Of a stretch of DNA of 64,000 nt, positions 63,331 through 64,000 are shown in pieces. The notes beneath the pieces were generated by a model. It worked only from the letters and a program-made list of their open reading frames with translations. It made no database searches and was not told the origin of the DNA. This stretch comes from Albula goreensis (Eukaryota; Chordata; Actinopteri; Albuliformes; Albulidae), in the NCBI GenBank assembly GCA_022829145.1, contig CM040746.1, forward strand, positions 32,019,712-32,083,711, written 5' to 3'. The position numbers were made by a program, and so were the translations under genes. Numbering within the stretch: position 1 is the stretch's first letter; each line of letters begins with the position of its first letter.

Positions 63331-64000
63331 GTATGTGTGTCTCTGTGTGTGGGCTAGGGTAACTGAGGGCATGTATGACGATGAAAACAATCTGCAGTAG
63401 AGCCCTGGCCTCCAACAGGCCTTGGGGTTGCCTTTGGTTTCTGTTGTAAAGTCAGTCGATCAGATGTCCTTCTCTGAGAAGGCCCACTCAGAGGGAGAAA
63501 GGGGAGATATGAAAAAAAAAAAAAACAGCATAAACCAACACAGGCAAAGCTATAAGTCACAGACTCAGGGAGGTGGAGGGATGGGGGTGGGAGCAGGGGT
63601 GGGGTGTTAGCTGGAGAAGAGCTGGAGAATCTGAGACAGGCGGAGGAGTGGGGTCCTCTCCAGTGCATGACTGTGTCTCCCAACAGGGCAGGGGGCCATG
63701 AGAGCTGCATTCACAGCAGAAACACGGGCACATAAGATCATCTGAGTCATGGGGCGGTGGAGGGGGAGGGGTGAGGGGGACTGTTTGCAGGGGGCTTAAA
63801 CTTGAATCATTTCAATTTTAGGCTGACAAGGACAGTCAGGAGGCCCAGGTCCCGGAGGCTGCGAATATGTCGCTGAAAAAAAAAAAAGCGATGAATAGAA
63901 ATTGCAGGAGGAATAGACTCATCTGGAACATCTCTGTGAGGTGGAAAAATACTTTACACAGTGAGTCATAATGTAGCGCTAAATTAGTGCCGTGTGCCTC

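Larger units (their letters stand above)
40446..64000. other. Gene-poor region right of hmgn
   Basis: No coding exon of a recognised family was found on either strand. Contents that I can name are listed separately: the CpG-rich segment at 43.1-43.7 kb, repeats at 42.8, 49.7-50.7, 51.2-51.8, 55.3 and 57.8 kb, a possible conserved element near 56.9-57.05 kb, a speculative first exon at 60.7 kb and the TG-rich arrays at 62.6-63.3 kb. It may be a regulatory desert or a long intron of an off-window gene. Confidence 0.45.

Noticed and set aside
62557-63400. 229-codon Cys/Val-rich frame and overlapping frames
   Set aside because: Arises from the TG-rich array; every frame is open because the repeat lacks stop codons.

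Overview
This 64 kb window is vertebrate nuclear DNA, almost certainly from a ray-finned fish. The genes have many exons with GT-AG introns, and there are long CA/TG and ATCT/CCAT microsatellites. Several interspersed repeats have the look of teleost dispersed families, for example the 'atttagcag...gctt.atcca..gc.acttac' module and the SINE/LINE-like tails ending 'agcgctatataaataaa'. The introns and the roughly 24 kb gene-poor right part argue against a compact pufferfish-type genome. I cannot name the species.

Layout. (1) 956-7547, minus strand: the first five coding exons (458 codons) of a plasma-membrane Na+/H+ exchanger, closest to NHE2 (slc9a2). The rest of the transporter end and the cytoplasmic tail run off the left edge. 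(2) 10752-12081, minus strand: a two-coding-exon TASL-family gene (TLR adaptor interacting with SLC15A4 on the lysosome). A short first exon carries the SLC15A4-binding N-terminus and lies beyond an intron holding an ATCT/CCAT microsatellite. Phase-matched splice sites join the two parts into a 286-residue protein. (3) 17495-32619, minus strand: sh3bgrl, four coding exons, 115 residues, with a 10.6 kb first intron. (4) 34872-39665, plus strand: an HMGN-family nucleosome-binding protein, six coding exons, 97 residues, in the typical HMGN exon pattern. sh3bgrl and hmgn are divergent, with 2.25 kb between start codons that holds GC boxes, a CCAAT box, an E2F-like site and a strong CTCF-like motif. 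(5) About 40.5-64 kb: no confidently recognised gene. It holds a CpG-rich promoter-like segment near 43.1-43.7 kb, one speculative first exon at 60.7 kb, possible conserved noncoding elements, dispersed repeats, and large CA/TG arrays including a higher-order TG minisatellite at 62.6-63.3 kb.

Context. From memory, human SH3BGRL and HMGN5 sit head-to-head at Xq21.1, so (3) and (4) look like the fish counterpart of that block. The fish HMGN is short and HMGN1-like and lacks HMGN5's long acidic tail. A TASL-family gene directly downstream of sh3bgrl raises the possibility that it is the TASL2-type paralogue rather than the direct orthologue of human TASL. The four genes do not form a functional pathway; their order is best read as inherited synteny. 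I saw no bacterial, phage, CRISPR or viral coding content.
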